Assembly (NCBI GenBank): GCA_016713035.1
Contig: JADJPW010000006.1
Location: 434,001 to 498,000 of the forward strand
Direction: 5' to 3'
Length of the DNA stretch: 64,000 bases
From: Verrucomicrobiaceae bacterium
GTDB lineage: Bacteria; Verrucomicrobiota; Verrucomicrobiia; Verrucomicrobiales; Verrucomicrobiaceae
The notes under the pieces are model-generated. The model was not told where the DNA came from and ran no database searches. It was given only the letters and a program-made list of their open reading frames with translations. Of the stretch, positions 27,381 to 37,656 are shown in pieces; position 1 is the first letter of the stretch, and every line of letters starts with the position of its first letter. Position numbers and translations under genes: made by a program.

Positions 27381-29579
27381 ATGAAACACCTCCTCACCTT
27401 CCTCTTCCTCACGACCTCACTGCACGCAGGCCACGTCGTCATCTACGGCGGCACCCCGGCGGGCATCATGGCAGCCATCGCGGCTGCACGTCAGGGGCAT
27501 GAGGTTTCATTGGTCGAAATGAATGCGCATGTCGGCGGCATGGTCAGCGGTGGGCTCGTCGCGACGGACATGGGGGATCGGCCCACGGTCGGCGGTTTGG
27601 CAGATGATTTCTTCAAGCGCATCGTGCGCTACTACACGGAGAAATACGGTGCCGACTCGAAGGAACTCAAGGCCGCACGCGGCGGAGCCACCTTTGAGCC
27701 CCATGTCGCCGAACTCATCTTTGAGCAAATGCTCGCCGAGCAGCCGAAGATCACGATTTGGAAAAAACATCGCTACCAGGCCACTCACATCGACGCTGAC
27801 CGCTCCAAGGCAGGAAACCGTGTCACGGCGCTGGTGACTGATGATCTGGTCAAAGGCACGACCAAGACCTTCACCGGCGATCTGTTCATCGACGCGAGTT
27901 ACGAGGGCGATCTGATGGCTGGGGCCAAGGTGCCGTATCGCATCGGACGTGAGAGTCGCAGCGAGTATGGCGAAATGCTGGCCGGAGTGAGCATGGGGCC
28001 GCTGGAGCAGCGCGGCATGGGCGACCACCGCACGCCGCCCTACAACTACCGCGTCAGCGTCACCTCCAACACCGCCAACCGCGTGCTCTTCCCCAAGCCC
28101 GATCACTATGATCCCACGCCCTTCATCGCCACCGATGGCAAGCGCATCAAAGAAGGTCGAGCGAAGGGCTTCGGTGATTTTTTCACCACAATCGACAAAT
28201 GGCACCCCGGCTACAAATACGACGCGAACTGGGGCGACAGCGCGGGCAATAGCCAAGGCTATGCCGATGGTGATTGGGCCACGCGTGAACGCATCGCGGC
28301 CAAGATTCGTGATGGCTTCCTGTCGCGTCTCTACTACTTCCAGAACGATCCCGAGCTGCCACAGGCCTTTCGCGATGAAGCACGCACCTGGGGCCTGCCG
28401 AAAGATGAATTCACTGACAATGGCCACTGGCCTTTTCAGCTCTACGTGCGCGAGGGCCGCCGCATGGTCGGTGCTTATGTTTTGCGGGAGAATGATCTCA
28501 CGCAGGATCGCTGGAAGGCCGATGGCATCGCCACCGGCAGCTACGGCATTGATTGCCATGTGGTGCAGTATCTCCGTGAGAATGGCAAACTTGTCCCCGA
28601 ACACACGCGGCACACTGCAGTGAATAATTACGACATACCGTATCGCTGCCTCGTGCCGCCGGAGGTGGAAAATCTGCTCGTGCCCGTGTGCGTCAGCGCC
28701 ACGCACATCGCCTACTGCTCACTGCGCATGGAGCCCGTCTATATGATGCTCGGTCAGGCCGCCGGAGTGGCCGCAGGCATCGCACTGAATGAAAAACTGC
28801 CGGTGCAAAAAGTGGACACAAAGAAGCTGCGCGAGCTGCTGCTCAAGGATGGCGCAGTGCTCGATGCAGGCTATCAGCCGCAGGTGAAGCTCACCTTTAC
28901 CCCACAGCGCCCGCGTCCCGGTGAGAAGGTGATCTTCAAAGCCATCTCGCAGAAGCCGCTGAAGGCTATGCAGTGGGACTTCATCGGCAACGGCACCATC
29001 AGCGCCACAGGCGAACGTGTGGTTCATGCCTACACGGTGGAAAAGGTGCATCACGTCAGCCTGCTCGTCACCGATGACGCTGGACGCCGACGCCTACTCA
29101 CCGCCGAGGTGCCCGTCGGCATCGCCGAGCCGCTCGATGTCACGCTGGATGCCTTTGAAGCCGAACTCGCCGGTCGCTGGAACGGCACCGTGCCGGACTA
29201 CCTCGCTGGCTTACCCTTGCGCTATTCCGACATCTTCCACGGCCCCGGCACGCACCGCGACATGGTGGTGCGGGGCAAGGTCGCCGCTGCCCGTGCGCAC
29301 TTTCAGCCCACCCTGAAGCGCAGTGGTCGCTACCAGGTCTGCCTTGGCTTTCGCCCTTCCAAAACCCAAGCCACCAACACCCCTGTGCTCATCAAACACG
29401 CCAGCGGCACCGCCAAGCTCTCCGTGGATCAACGCTCCGAGAAGACTCCCTTCCTCTGGGTGCCCGTCGGCGAGTATGAGTTCAAGGCAGGCAGTGCTGG
29501 CTTCGCTGAACTCCGCAATGCCAATACCGATGGCCGTATCGCCGTTGATGCCATGCGGTGGTTGTGGATTGCTGAGTAG
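27381..29579 (+). CDS. Secreted FAD-dependent oxidoreductase with golvesin-like tail
   Basis: 732 residues with a short signal peptide (HLLTFLFLTTSLHA). The dinucleotide fold is VVIYGGTPAGIMAAIAAARQ, then EMNAHVGGMVSGGLVATDMG and GDLFIDASYEGDLMAGAKV, as in the FAD-dependent oxidoreductase family common in Verrucomicrobiota and Bacteroidota. The motif PVYMMLGQAAGVAAGIAL closes the FAD domain near residue 460. Next comes an Ig/PKD-like segment, then a C-terminal golvesin-like beta domain (SGRYQVCLGFRPSKTQATN, GRIAVDAMRWLW) typical of extracellular carbohydrate enzymes. It follows the propeller gene after 9 bases, so they are co-transcribed. The substrate is unknown. Confidence 0.87.
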   Translation: MKHLLTFLFLTTSLHAGHVVIYGGTPAGIMAAIAAARQGHEVSLVEMNAHVGGMVSGGLVATDMGDRPTVGGLADDFFKRIVRYYTEKYGADSKELKAARGGATFEPHVAELIFEQMLAEQPKITIWKKHRYQATHIDADRSKAGNRVTALVTDDLVKGTTKTFTGDLFIDASYEGDLMAGAKVPYRIGRESRSEYGEMLAGVSMGPLEQRGMGDHRTPPYNYRVSVTSNTANRVLFPKPDHYDPTPFIATDGKRIKEGRAKGFGDFFTTIDKWHPGYKYDANWGDSAGNSQGYADGDWATRERIAAKIRDGFLSRLYYFQNDPELPQAFRDEARTWGLPKDEFTDNGHWPFQLYVREGRRMVGAYVLRENDLTQDRWKADGIATGSYGIDCHVVQYLRENGKLVPEHTRHTAVNNYDIPYRCLVPPEVENLLVPVCVSATHIAYCSLRMEPVYMMLGQAAGVAAGIALNEKLPVQKVDTKKLRELLLKDGAVLDAGYQPQVKLTFTPQRPRPGEKVIFKAISQKPLKAMQWDFIGNGTISATGERVVHAYTVEKVHHVSLLVTDDAGRRRLLTAEVPVGIAEPLDVTLDAFEAELAGRWNGTVPDYLAGLPLRYSDIFHGPGTHRDMVVRGKVAAARAHFQPTLKRSGRYQVCLGFRPSKTQATNTPVLIKHASGTAKLSVDQRSEKTPFLWVPVGEYEFKAGSAGFAELRNANTDGRIAVDAMRWLWIAE

Positions 29580-29601
29580 TCTGTAAATCATCGCTATTCT
29601 C

Positions 29602-32073
29602 ATGCGAGTCCCCGCTCTCTTTTTCGCCCTCTCCGTTCCTGCCTTCGCCGCCGCGCCGAAGGCCATCACCACGTTTTTCGATCAACACTGCACAGAATGC
29701 CATGATGCAGAGGTGAAGAAAGGCGGGCTCGATCTCACGGCGCTCGCCTTTGACCTCAAAGACCCTCAGCTTTTTGAAAAGTGGGTCAAGGTCCACGACA
29801 GCGTCGCCGATGGTGAGATGCCGCCGAAAAAGAAAGCGCGGCCTGATGCAAAGCTCGCGGAGGCGTTCCTAGACTCGCTCGATGGGCAGTTGCGTGAGAC
29901 GAGCAGCTCGGCGCAGACCGCGCAAGGCCGCACGCTGGTGCGGCGGCTCAATCGCATCGAGTATGAAAACACCGTGCGTGACCTGCTGCACATCGACACG
30001 CCGCTCGCGGGCCTGTTGCCAGAGGATACGCCGATGCATGGCTTTGATACCGTGGCGGAGGGTCTGCGCTTCTCACAGCTCCAGATCGAAAAATACCTGG
30101 AAGCCGCCGACGCCGCCCTCGATGCCGCTGTGGACCTACGCATGTCGATCGAGCAGAAAAAAGAACGCTTCACCTACAAGGATGAAAAGTGGATCATCGA
30201 AAACCTCGCACTGCCCGATGACCCTCCTGCGGACCCGAAAAAAAAGTATGAGCGCAAGCGTGTCGCCTTCCGCGATCTGCCGGATGCGCTCGTCATGTTC
30301 ACCGATGCCGACTACATGCTGGGCCTCAGCAAGTTCAAGATGCGTCGCAGCGGCACCTACCGCATTCGCCTTTCCGCCTATGGTTATCAAAGTGCGGGTG
30401 AACCCGTCACCGCACGCATCTACGCGAATGATTACAGCATCGGCAAGCGCCTGCTCGGCCACTGGGACATGCCAGAGGGCAAGCCGCGTGTGGCAGAGGT
30501 CGTGACTCGCATCAATCGTAGCGAGCACCTGCTAGTGATGCCCTTCAGTGTCGGTTACGACGCCGAAGGCAAGCGCCTCAACGACAGCGATACGACCAAG
30601 GAATTCAAAGGCCGAGGCCTCGCCGTGCAGTGGATCGAGATCGAAGGGCCGCTGGAGATGCAGGACTGGCCACCGCCTTCACTCAAGAGCCTGCTACCCG
30701 ATGTGCCCGTGGTGAAGCTCGATGAAAAGAAGATCAACAACCGCCATGATGCAGAGAAGGCCATCGGCTATGAATTGCAGCCTGCTGACCCCGCCGCATC
30801 GCTGAAGACCTGCATCGAATCCTTCGCCGCAAAGGCCTTCCGTCGCCCACTGGAGTCCGGTGAATCAGATCGCTTCGTCAAACTGGCTCACGATGCCCTC
30901 GCAGGCGGTGCGAGCTTCCTCGACGCATCGAAGCTCGGTCTGCGCGGCGTGCTAACCTCGCCGCAGTTTTTGCTCTTCGATGAACTCCCTGGCCCACGTC
31001 TCAGCGACTACGCTCTGGCCTCACGGCTCTCTTATTTCCTCTGGAGCACGCTGCCGGATGACGAACTCATGCGCCTCGCCGCTGCCAAAAAGCTCCACGA
31101 GCCCGAAACGCTCAAAGCGCAGGTGAAACGCCTCCTCGCGGACAAGCGCAGCAGTGCCTTCGTGAAGAACTTCGCTGGTCAATGGCTTGATCTACGCAGC
31201 ATCGACGCCACCTCGCCCGACACGACGCTTTACCCCGAATTCGATGAAATGCTGAAGCTGGCCATGGTCGGCGAAACGGAAGCCTTTTTCGCTGAAATGC
31301 TTCATCAAGACCTGCCAGTGACGAATTTCATCCGCAGTGACTTTTTGATGCTCAACCACCGCATCGCGCAGCACTACGGCCTCGGCACCGATATGGCGAA
31401 GGGCGAAGACTTCGTCCGCGTGTCGCTCCCCGCCGACAGCGTGCGCGGTGGCCTGCTCACCCAGGCCAGCATTCTCAAAGTCACCGCCAACGGCACAGTC
31501 AGCTCGCCCGTGCTGCGCGGTGGCTGGGTGATGAAGCGTCTGCTTGGCCAGCCACCGCCACCTCCACCGCCCGGCATTCCCGGTGTGGAGCCCGACACCC
31601 GCGGCGCGAGCACCATTCGCGAGATCCTAGCCAAACACAGCACCTCAGAAAACTGCGCAGGCTGCCACGCCAAGATCGACCCGCCCGGTTTCGCCTTGGA
31701 GAGCTTCGATGTCATCGGCGGCTGGCGTGATCGCTACCGCAGCAAGGAGAAAGGCGAGCGCCCGAATGCCAAAGTCGAAAACCGCGGCGTCTGGCAATAC
31801 AAAGTCTCCCTCCCCGTCGATCCCACCGGCCAACTCGCCGACGGCCGCCCCTTCAAAGACATCAAAGACTTCAAACAACTCCTCCTCGCCAAACCCGCCG
31901 ATGTGCAACGCTGCCTAGCTGAAAAACTCCTCACCTACGCCACCGGTGCCGCCCCCACTTATGCGGATGGTCAGGCGGTGAATGACATCGTCGGCAAATC
32001 GCTGAAGCAAGGTGGTGGCTTGAAGACTTTTGTGACTGAGCTGGTGCTGAGTGAGACGTTTGGGCGGAAGTAG
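29602..32073 (+). CDS. DUF1592-family secreted heme protein
   Basis: 823 residues with a signal peptide (RVPALFFALSVPAFAAA). The N-terminal cytochrome-like domain has CTECHDAEVKKGGLDL and DGEMPPKKK. DUF1587 is seen as RRLNRIEYENTVRDLLHID, DUF1595/DUF1592 as AFRRPLESGESDRF and SRLSYFLWSTLPDDELMRL, DUF1588 as VRGGLLTQASILKVTANGT, a second heme motif as NCAGCHAKIDPPGFALE, and DUF1585 at the C-terminus (LLTYATGAAPTYADGQAVND). The domain order is complete for the family. It ends the secreted-protein run; its stop is 5 bases from the convergent ATPase gene. Confidence 0.92.
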   Translation: MRVPALFFALSVPAFAAAPKAITTFFDQHCTECHDAEVKKGGLDLTALAFDLKDPQLFEKWVKVHDSVADGEMPPKKKARPDAKLAEAFLDSLDGQLRETSSSAQTAQGRTLVRRLNRIEYENTVRDLLHIDTPLAGLLPEDTPMHGFDTVAEGLRFSQLQIEKYLEAADAALDAAVDLRMSIEQKKERFTYKDEKWIIENLALPDDPPADPKKKYERKRVAFRDLPDALVMFTDADYMLGLSKFKMRRSGTYRIRLSAYGYQSAGEPVTARIYANDYSIGKRLLGHWDMPEGKPRVAEVVTRINRSEHLLVMPFSVGYDAEGKRLNDSDTTKEFKGRGLAVQWIEIEGPLEMQDWPPPSLKSLLPDVPVVKLDEKKINNRHDAEKAIGYELQPADPAASLKTCIESFAAKAFRRPLESGESDRFVKLAHDALAGGASFLDASKLGLRGVLTSPQFLLFDELPGPRLSDYALASRLSYFLWSTLPDDELMRLAAAKKLHEPETLKAQVKRLLADKRSSAFVKNFAGQWLDLRSIDATSPDTTLYPEFDEMLKLAMVGETEAFFAEMLHQDLPVTNFIRSDFLMLNHRIAQHYGLGTDMAKGEDFVRVSLPADSVRGGLLTQASILKVTANGTVSSPVLRGGWVMKRLLGQPPPPPPPGIPGVEPDTRGASTIREILAKHSTSENCAGCHAKIDPPGFALESFDVIGGWRDRYRSKEKGERPNAKVENRGVWQYKVSLPVDPTGQLADGRPFKDIKDFKQLLLAKPADVQRCLAEKLLTYATGAAPTYADGQAVNDIVGKSLKQGGGLKTFVTELVLSETFGRK

Positions 32074-32078
32074 CATCA

Positions 32079-33505
32079 CTACACCGCGTAAATATCCTCC
32101 AGATCATGCCAGTGCTCCGTCGCAGGCGGCGGAGTGCTGTGCGTGATCTTGGTGCGGGTGAAGTAGCGTGTGTGGATCGTCGCCCGGCGTGAGTTGGGGT
32201 AATGGGGAACGCGGGCCTCCAGTTCCTCCCGCAGCGGGGCTGGAGAGCGTGCGGCGGTCCATTTGCACTCGCCGAGGTCGGTCCAGCCGTCTTTGCGCAG
32301 GCCGACGACATCGATTTGCGATTCCTTGTCCCAATACTCGCCGATCTCGAAGGCGGCGGTGACGCCTTCGCGGGCATAGATCATCGGCAGGGCCTCGCGG
32401 CAGAGAGCCTCAAAGCAAATGCCGAAGTAGGCATCCAGGCCCGGCTTGATGAGCCGCTCCATCGCCGCCGATGGACCGAGGCGGGCGATGAGGCTGGTCT
32501 GCGGGAAGACAAAGCGGAACCAGAAACGCAGCAGCGGATCATCCAGCACATAGCGCCCCTGCCGCACCTGCGCGGCACCGCCGGTGAGCGGATGCTTTTT
32601 GCGCACATAACCGAGGTCGATGAGCGTGGTGAGGTAGAAATGCAGCGCCCGGTCACCGATGCCGCTGGCGGTGGAGATGCCGCTGTTCGTGTTTTGACCC
32701 TCCGCCAGCGCCATGAGGATGCTGTGATAGTTCACCAGCTCGCGCAGTTCCTCACGCAGCAAAAAATCCGCCTCGCGCCGCAGCAGCCCCGTCTCCGTGA
32801 GAAAGGCGTCAGCAATGTTTTGCTCCACCGACCGTCCCTGGGAGAAGCATTTCAGGTAAAACGGCAACCCACCACACACGAAATACGTCCGCGTCTGTTC
32901 CAGCCGTGAGTAGCCGGGATGAAACAACGCAGCTTCCTTGTGGTCAAAGGGCCGCAGCAGGATCTGCCCGGTGCGCCGGCCAAAAAGCGGACTCTTTTTC
33001 CCCAGCACCTCCCGCTCCATGAAGCCGAGATACGAGCCGCAGAGGATCAGCATGATGCCACCCTTCTTCCACCGGCGATCCCATGCCTCCTGGATCACCG
33101 ACGGCAACTCAGGGCTGACCTCGCACATCCACTGAAACTCATCCAGCGCCAGGATGAGCTTCTCCGGCCCCTTCCATCGCTCTTCGATCAGCTTGAAGGC
33201 CCGCGCCCAGCCGTCTACCTGCACCTCGGCCAGCAGCGGCTCGTCCAGGCACTCCGCCGCATCCCGCATGAACTCGCGGAGCTGCAAATCCGCCGGAGCC
33301 TGCTTCCCCACATAATAAATGCCGCGCTTCTGGCTGATGAAATGACGGATCAGCTCGCTCTTCCCGACCCTCCGCCGCCCGTAAACCGGAAGAAACGCCC
33401 CCGCCGCATCCGCCCATGATTTCTCCAGGAACCGCACTCGTTGCTGCGCCCCATGAATGGTTCGTCGATGGATGGAAGTGGCACGGCAATAATGAAACTT
33501 GTCAT
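32079..33505 (-). CDS. Archaeal-type AAA ATPase with DUF234-like tail, one-base frameshift
   Basis: The body has Walker A GRRRVGKSEL, Walker B LILALDEFQWM, an arginine-rich sensor region, a winged-helix-like part (GIGDRALHFYLTTLIDLGYV) and a C-terminal DUF234-like segment with a PD-(D/E)XK pattern, ESQIDVVGLRKDGWTDLGEC followed by KW. The open frame begins only at a GTG (33437). Upstream, another frame from ATG 33505 reads PSIDEPFMGRSNE, the classic N-terminus before VRFLEKSW; adding one G at about 33436 joins them into 475 residues. Such ATPases occur as lone genes or in conflict islands and their targets are unknown. Confidence 0.82.
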
Positions 33506-33511
33506 GCCTAC

Positions 33512-33614
33512 ACTTGTCAAGTTGCGACTTGAATATTAAAGAAAAACTCAGCGGCTGAACCAGTCTACCTCACGGTATTATCTCAGTGTAACTTGTCAAG
33601 TCACGACTTGAATA
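33512..33614. promoter_or_regulatory. Two copies of a 24-bp palindrome-containing repeat
   Basis: Copies at 33512-33535 and 33591-33614 match at 22 of 24 bases. Each starts with ACTTGTCAAGT (arms ACTTG/CAAGT), then four variable bases, then another ACTTG half-site and AATA. A further ACTTGTCA lies at 33498. The first copy is directly upstream of the DUF234-ATPase start; the second overlaps the last codons and stop of the primase-helicase. An operator for this ATPase is likely; a duplication scar is the alternative. Confidence 0.65.
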
Positions 33615-36402
33615 CTCACCCTCCCCGCCATCGCCCGCAGCACCGTGTCCAGCACGCTCTCCAGCTCCTTTCCCAGGTCATCCGCCAGGAAACGCAGCAC
33701 GAGGTAGCCCCGCGTTTGCAGCAGCAGGTCCTTCCGCCGATCCCGGCGATAAGCGACGGCATCGCCCAGATGCTGCGCACCATCGATCTCGATGACGAAC
33801 TTTGCTTTCTCGCAAAGCAGATCGACCTCCATCTCGCCGCGATCATCGAAAGGGATCGGCAGCCGTGCATTCAGCCGGAATTGACCCGCCAAGGCAGGCA
33901 GCGTCTCGAAGCGACGGAAAATGAAGGCCTCGCTGGCACTGCGAGCACGATCAGCACCTGCGGCATCTGCGGTGGGAGGTCGCGTGGCGTGGACAAAGAG
34001 CTGCGCCAGCGGCGTGTCGATGCCATCGCGGATCAGGCGGCGCACGCTGGCGGCGTAGTCGGACTTCCACTGCGGATCGACAGGCAGCGGCACCTCCTGC
34101 GGCCAGCCGGGCAGGGCGTTCGCGGGTAGCAAAATCGTATAACCAACCGCCTCGTAGCCAGCGCAGCGCTTGTCGAACATGCGGGAGAGCATCGGCACAT
34201 CCAGATCAGCGTAGTCATAGACCTGCACCACCGTTTTGCCGCTATGCAGCCGGTGCAAACGGCCCGCGTATTGGGCGATGGTGCCGCGCCATGAGACGGG
34301 CATCGTCAGAAAAAGCGTGTCTAGCCGCGCATCGTCAAAACCCTCACCAATGAAGCGACCGGTGGCCACGACGACGCGGCTTTCATCTGGCGGGATCGCC
34401 TTGAGCTGATCCAGCGCTGCGGCGAGCGATTTGCGACCCATGCCGCCTTGCAGCGTGACGACGTGGGCCACCTGGGGCCGCAGCGCCGCTGCCAGCGCCT
34501 CCAGATGCTCCGTGCGCTCCGTCAGCACGATGGGCGAGCGACCGCCGCGCACGGCGAGCACCACCTCGGCGATGATTTGCGCCGTGCGGGCCTCCGACCG
34601 CATCACGGCATCGCACAGTCGCTGAAATTCCATGCGCTTGTCCTCCTGCGCCTCGCCGCCGGGCACGAAGCCCGTGGGCCGCACCAGCACCTCGTGTGTA
34701 AAGGGCCGCTCCGCCGCCTGCTGCCGCGCATCCACGCGATGCCGCACTGGCCCGCATTGCATGAAGAGGATCGGATGATGCCCGTCCTTCCGCGTCACCG
34801 TGGCCGACAAACCGGTGACGTATCGCGCCTTCACCCGACGAGCCACGAGCTCAAAACTCTGCGCCGAGAGATGATGGCACTCATCTACGATCACATGGCC
34901 GTAATCCGCCACCGCATCACTCACTACGCCCTTGCGCACCAGGCTTTGCAGCAGCGCCACATCGATCAGACCCGTCAGTTTTTTCTTCCCGCCGCCCCAG
35001 CGACCGATCTCCGATGCCTTGAGGCTCAAAAATTGCCCCAGCCGCTCCACCCACTGCTCCATGAGCTGCTGCCGATGCACGAGGATGAGCGTGCTCACGC
35101 CCCGCTGGGCCAGTAACCACGCTGCGAGCACCGTTTTGCCAAAAGCCGTCGTCGCCGACAAAATGCCGAAATCATGCGCCAGCATTGCCCCGCCCGCTTT
35201 TTGCTGATCCGGCCTCAAAGTGCCGCCAAAGGCCACCGCGAGCCGTTTTCCGCCAAATCGCTCGTCCCGCAGCTTCACTTTGATTTTGAGCATCTTCAGC
35301 AGCTCCTGCACCTCATCCACACAACCACGCGGCAGGGCGATATGCTCCGCATGATCTTCCGCACAGCAGATGATGCGCGGCTTGTTCCACACCGGCAGCC
35401 TCATCGCCTGCGTCTTGTAAAACTCCGGATTCTGAAACGACGCGATGCGGATCAGCGCATTGCGCAGCGATGGCGGCAACGCAGCCTTCGGCACATAAAG
35501 CGAGTCCGCCAGCACCAGCTCGAGGCTCGCAGGCATCTCACCCACCATCGGCGAGTCTTTGCGACGCGATGGCATCAGCTTCCACGGCTCCGCCGCGTCC
35601 TCATCCTCCGCCAGAGCCATTCGCACACCCACGATGCGGCCACGTCCCTCCGTCTCACGCACGATCGCCTCCACCTGTGCCCGGCTCATGTGCTGGATGC
35701 CCGCCATGAACGCCCACTGATCCTCAAACGGCTCCAGTGCCTCATTCACAAACACACTGTTCCCCTTCTCCCGCACCGCCTTCTGCATCGGCAGCGCGAT
35801 TAAATTCCCAAAGCCTCCGCGCGGCAGCGTGTCCTGATTCGGAAAGAAGCGGTCATAAGACTTCATCCCCGCCTCCGGACGCTGCTCCATCGTCTCCGTC
35901 AGCACATGCGCCCCCAGCTTCCGCGCCAGCGCCGCCGGGATCGCCTCCGCGAAAAACACCCACACATGCCCGCCCTCCCCGCTGCGCGACCTCTCCAGCA
36001 CCGCAGGCACCTTCAGCCTCTCGCAAGTCGCCAAAAACGCCCGCGCATCCGCCGCCCAGTCCCCTTCATCGAAATCCACCGCCAAGAAAAAACACCGCTC
36101 ATCCAGCAGCATCGGATACACCCCCGCCACAAACGCCTTCCCCCGCTCATCCACCCCCGAAAGATGCCGCCTGATGACCTCATCTGTCACCGGCAGCCAC
36201 TTCTGAAACCGGCAGTCCGAGCACTTGATCCTCGGCTTCTCACAGATCCCCGCACCCACTCATTCCCACACACCGGCGAATACCCGCTCTTTCCTGACTT
36301 CACCGATTCAAACCGCAGTGGATACACCTCCTCTCGCCCCCGAAACAGCGAGCGGAAAAGCGTGATCTTCTCCGCCGGGGTGGATTGGTTGGTGACGGGC
36401 AT
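33596..36402 (-). CDS. TOTE-type primase-helicase-DUF559 nuclease fusion, one-base frameshift
   Basis: 935 residues after adding one base to the C4 run (plus strand) at 36248-36251, which joins the frame from ATG 36402 (EKITLFRSLFRGREEVYPLR, CGNEWVRG) to ICEKPRIKCSDC. Residues about 45-64 form a four-cysteine zinc site (45, 54, 61, 64). An archaeo-eukaryotic primase domain follows, with FFLAVDFDE (Asp110, Asp112) and RSGEGGHVW (His146). An SF2 helicase comes next: Walker A TTAFGKT near 421, DECHH near 507, GLSATVTRKDG near 534 and QYAGRLHR near 715. The C-terminal 100 residues are DUF559/Vsr-like: EVDLLCEKAKFVIEIDGAQH and YLVLRFLADDL. Known relatives belong to TOTE conflict systems. It is 15 bases downstream of the DUF4143 ATPase. 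Confidence 0.88.
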
Positions 36403-36417
36403 GGAGAGGCTATTTGC

Positions 36418-37656
36418 TCAAAGGTGATGCCAGGGGATCGCGGTGATGTGGGAGTCGAGTTGCATCGGGCGGTCGCAGCGGCAAACGACGTAGCCGCGCT
36501 TGGCTTTGCCTTTCTGCTCGGCCATGAAGGTGCGCAGGTGGCGGGCATCGGAAGGAGTGGGGTTTGTGGTCCATTTCACCTCGATGGGGATGATCTCACC
36601 ACCGTGCTCGATGATGAAGTCCACCTCCGCGCCGTCCTTGGTGCGCATGTAGTAGAGATTGCCTTTGCCCAGGTAGCGCAGGCGTTTCCATAGCTCGATC
36701 CCGACCCATTGCTCAAAGATGGGGCCAGGATTGGACAGCACCGTCTGCTCAGATGCTGTCAGCCCTGCGGCGGCGTGACGCAGGCCGAGGTCAAAGAGGT
36801 AGAAGCGCGGGGTCGAGAGCAGTTGCTTCCTCGGGCTGCGGGTCCAGGCGGGAAGGGTGAAGCCGAGAAACATGTCCTCCAAAAGCTGGTAGTGCGCCTT
36901 GACCGTCGGCTGCGAGAGAGCGGCTTCGTTGGAGATGGCGGCATAGTTCACGATCTGGCCGGATTCGGCAGCCGCGAGTTGCAGGAAGCGCTGAAACTTC
37001 CCCCAATCACGCACCAGGCCCTCGCGGCGGATTTCCTCCTCCAAATGCAGCACCGCATAGCCATTGAGCATCGCGTCCCGGTCCTCCTCATCCGCGGTGA
37101 CGACGCCCGGTAGCTCGCCGAAGGCCAGCCGCGTGATCAGATCCGCCTCGGGGAAACGGTTGCGGCTCGGGGGATCAAAAGAAATGTCGATGATGCCTGC
37201 GCTGGTGGCTTTCATCGACTTCGGAGCTGGACGTTCAGCCATCGTCAGGGGGAAGAGGTGATGCACAAAGCTGCGCCCCGGCAGCAGGTTTGCTCCGGCC
37301 TGTCGCAGCTTTCGCGCCGAGCTGCCGCACAGGATGAAGCGCCAGCGTTTCTTGTCCGAATCGAAAAGATGTTGCACTGCATCAAACAGGGCGGGCACAG
37401 CCTGCACCTCATCGACAAAGACGGTGTGCGGCTCCTTTTGGCCTGGCATGGCCTGGCAGATGCGGATCAGCCTTTCTGGCTCGCGCAGGAAGCGTGATCG
37501 CTCACCCGGATCAGCCAGATCAAAGATGTGGGCGTGCTCTGGCAGCAGGGAGCGGATGAGTGTGGACTTCCCACACTGCCGCGCTCCGAACACGATGTGA
37601 ACGAACGGTCGAGTGAGCTTTGCGGCGAGTGTCGGGGCATACCAGCGGTCAAACAT
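36418..37656 (-). CDS. AAA_14 ATPase with DUF4143 domain
   Basis: This 412-residue protein has a P-loop GARQCGKSTLIRSLL, Walker B HTVFVDEVQAVPALFDAV, sensor FILCGSSARKLRQAG, and the DUF4143 C-terminal part with GPIFEQWVGIELWKRL and a nuclease-like pattern DGAEVDFIIEHGGEIIPIEV followed by KW. This is a common, usually orphan, predicted ATPase family of unknown function that is prone to horizontal transfer. It heads the minus-strand island and is 15 bases from the primase-helicase, so they are probably co-transcribed. The start ATG at 37656 is followed by the expected FDRWYAPTL. Confidence 0.9.
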   Translation of the reverse strand: MFDRWYAPTLAAKLTRPFVHIVFGARQCGKSTLIRSLLPEHAHIFDLADPGERSRFLREPERLIRICQAMPGQKEPHTVFVDEVQAVPALFDAVQHLFDSDKKRWRFILCGSSARKLRQAGANLLPGRSFVHHLFPLTMAERPAPKSMKATSAGIIDISFDPPSRNRFPEADLITRLAFGELPGVVTADEEDRDAMLNGYAVLHLEEEIRREGLVRDWGKFQRFLQLAAAESGQIVNYAAISNEAALSQPTVKAHYQLLEDMFLGFTLPAWTRSPRKQLLSTPRFYLFDLGLRHAAAGLTASEQTVLSNPGPIFEQWVGIELWKRLRYLGKGNLYYMRTKDGAEVDFIIEHGGEIIPIEVKWTTNPTPSDARHLRTFMAEQKGKAKRGYVVCRCDRPMQLDSHITAIPWHHL

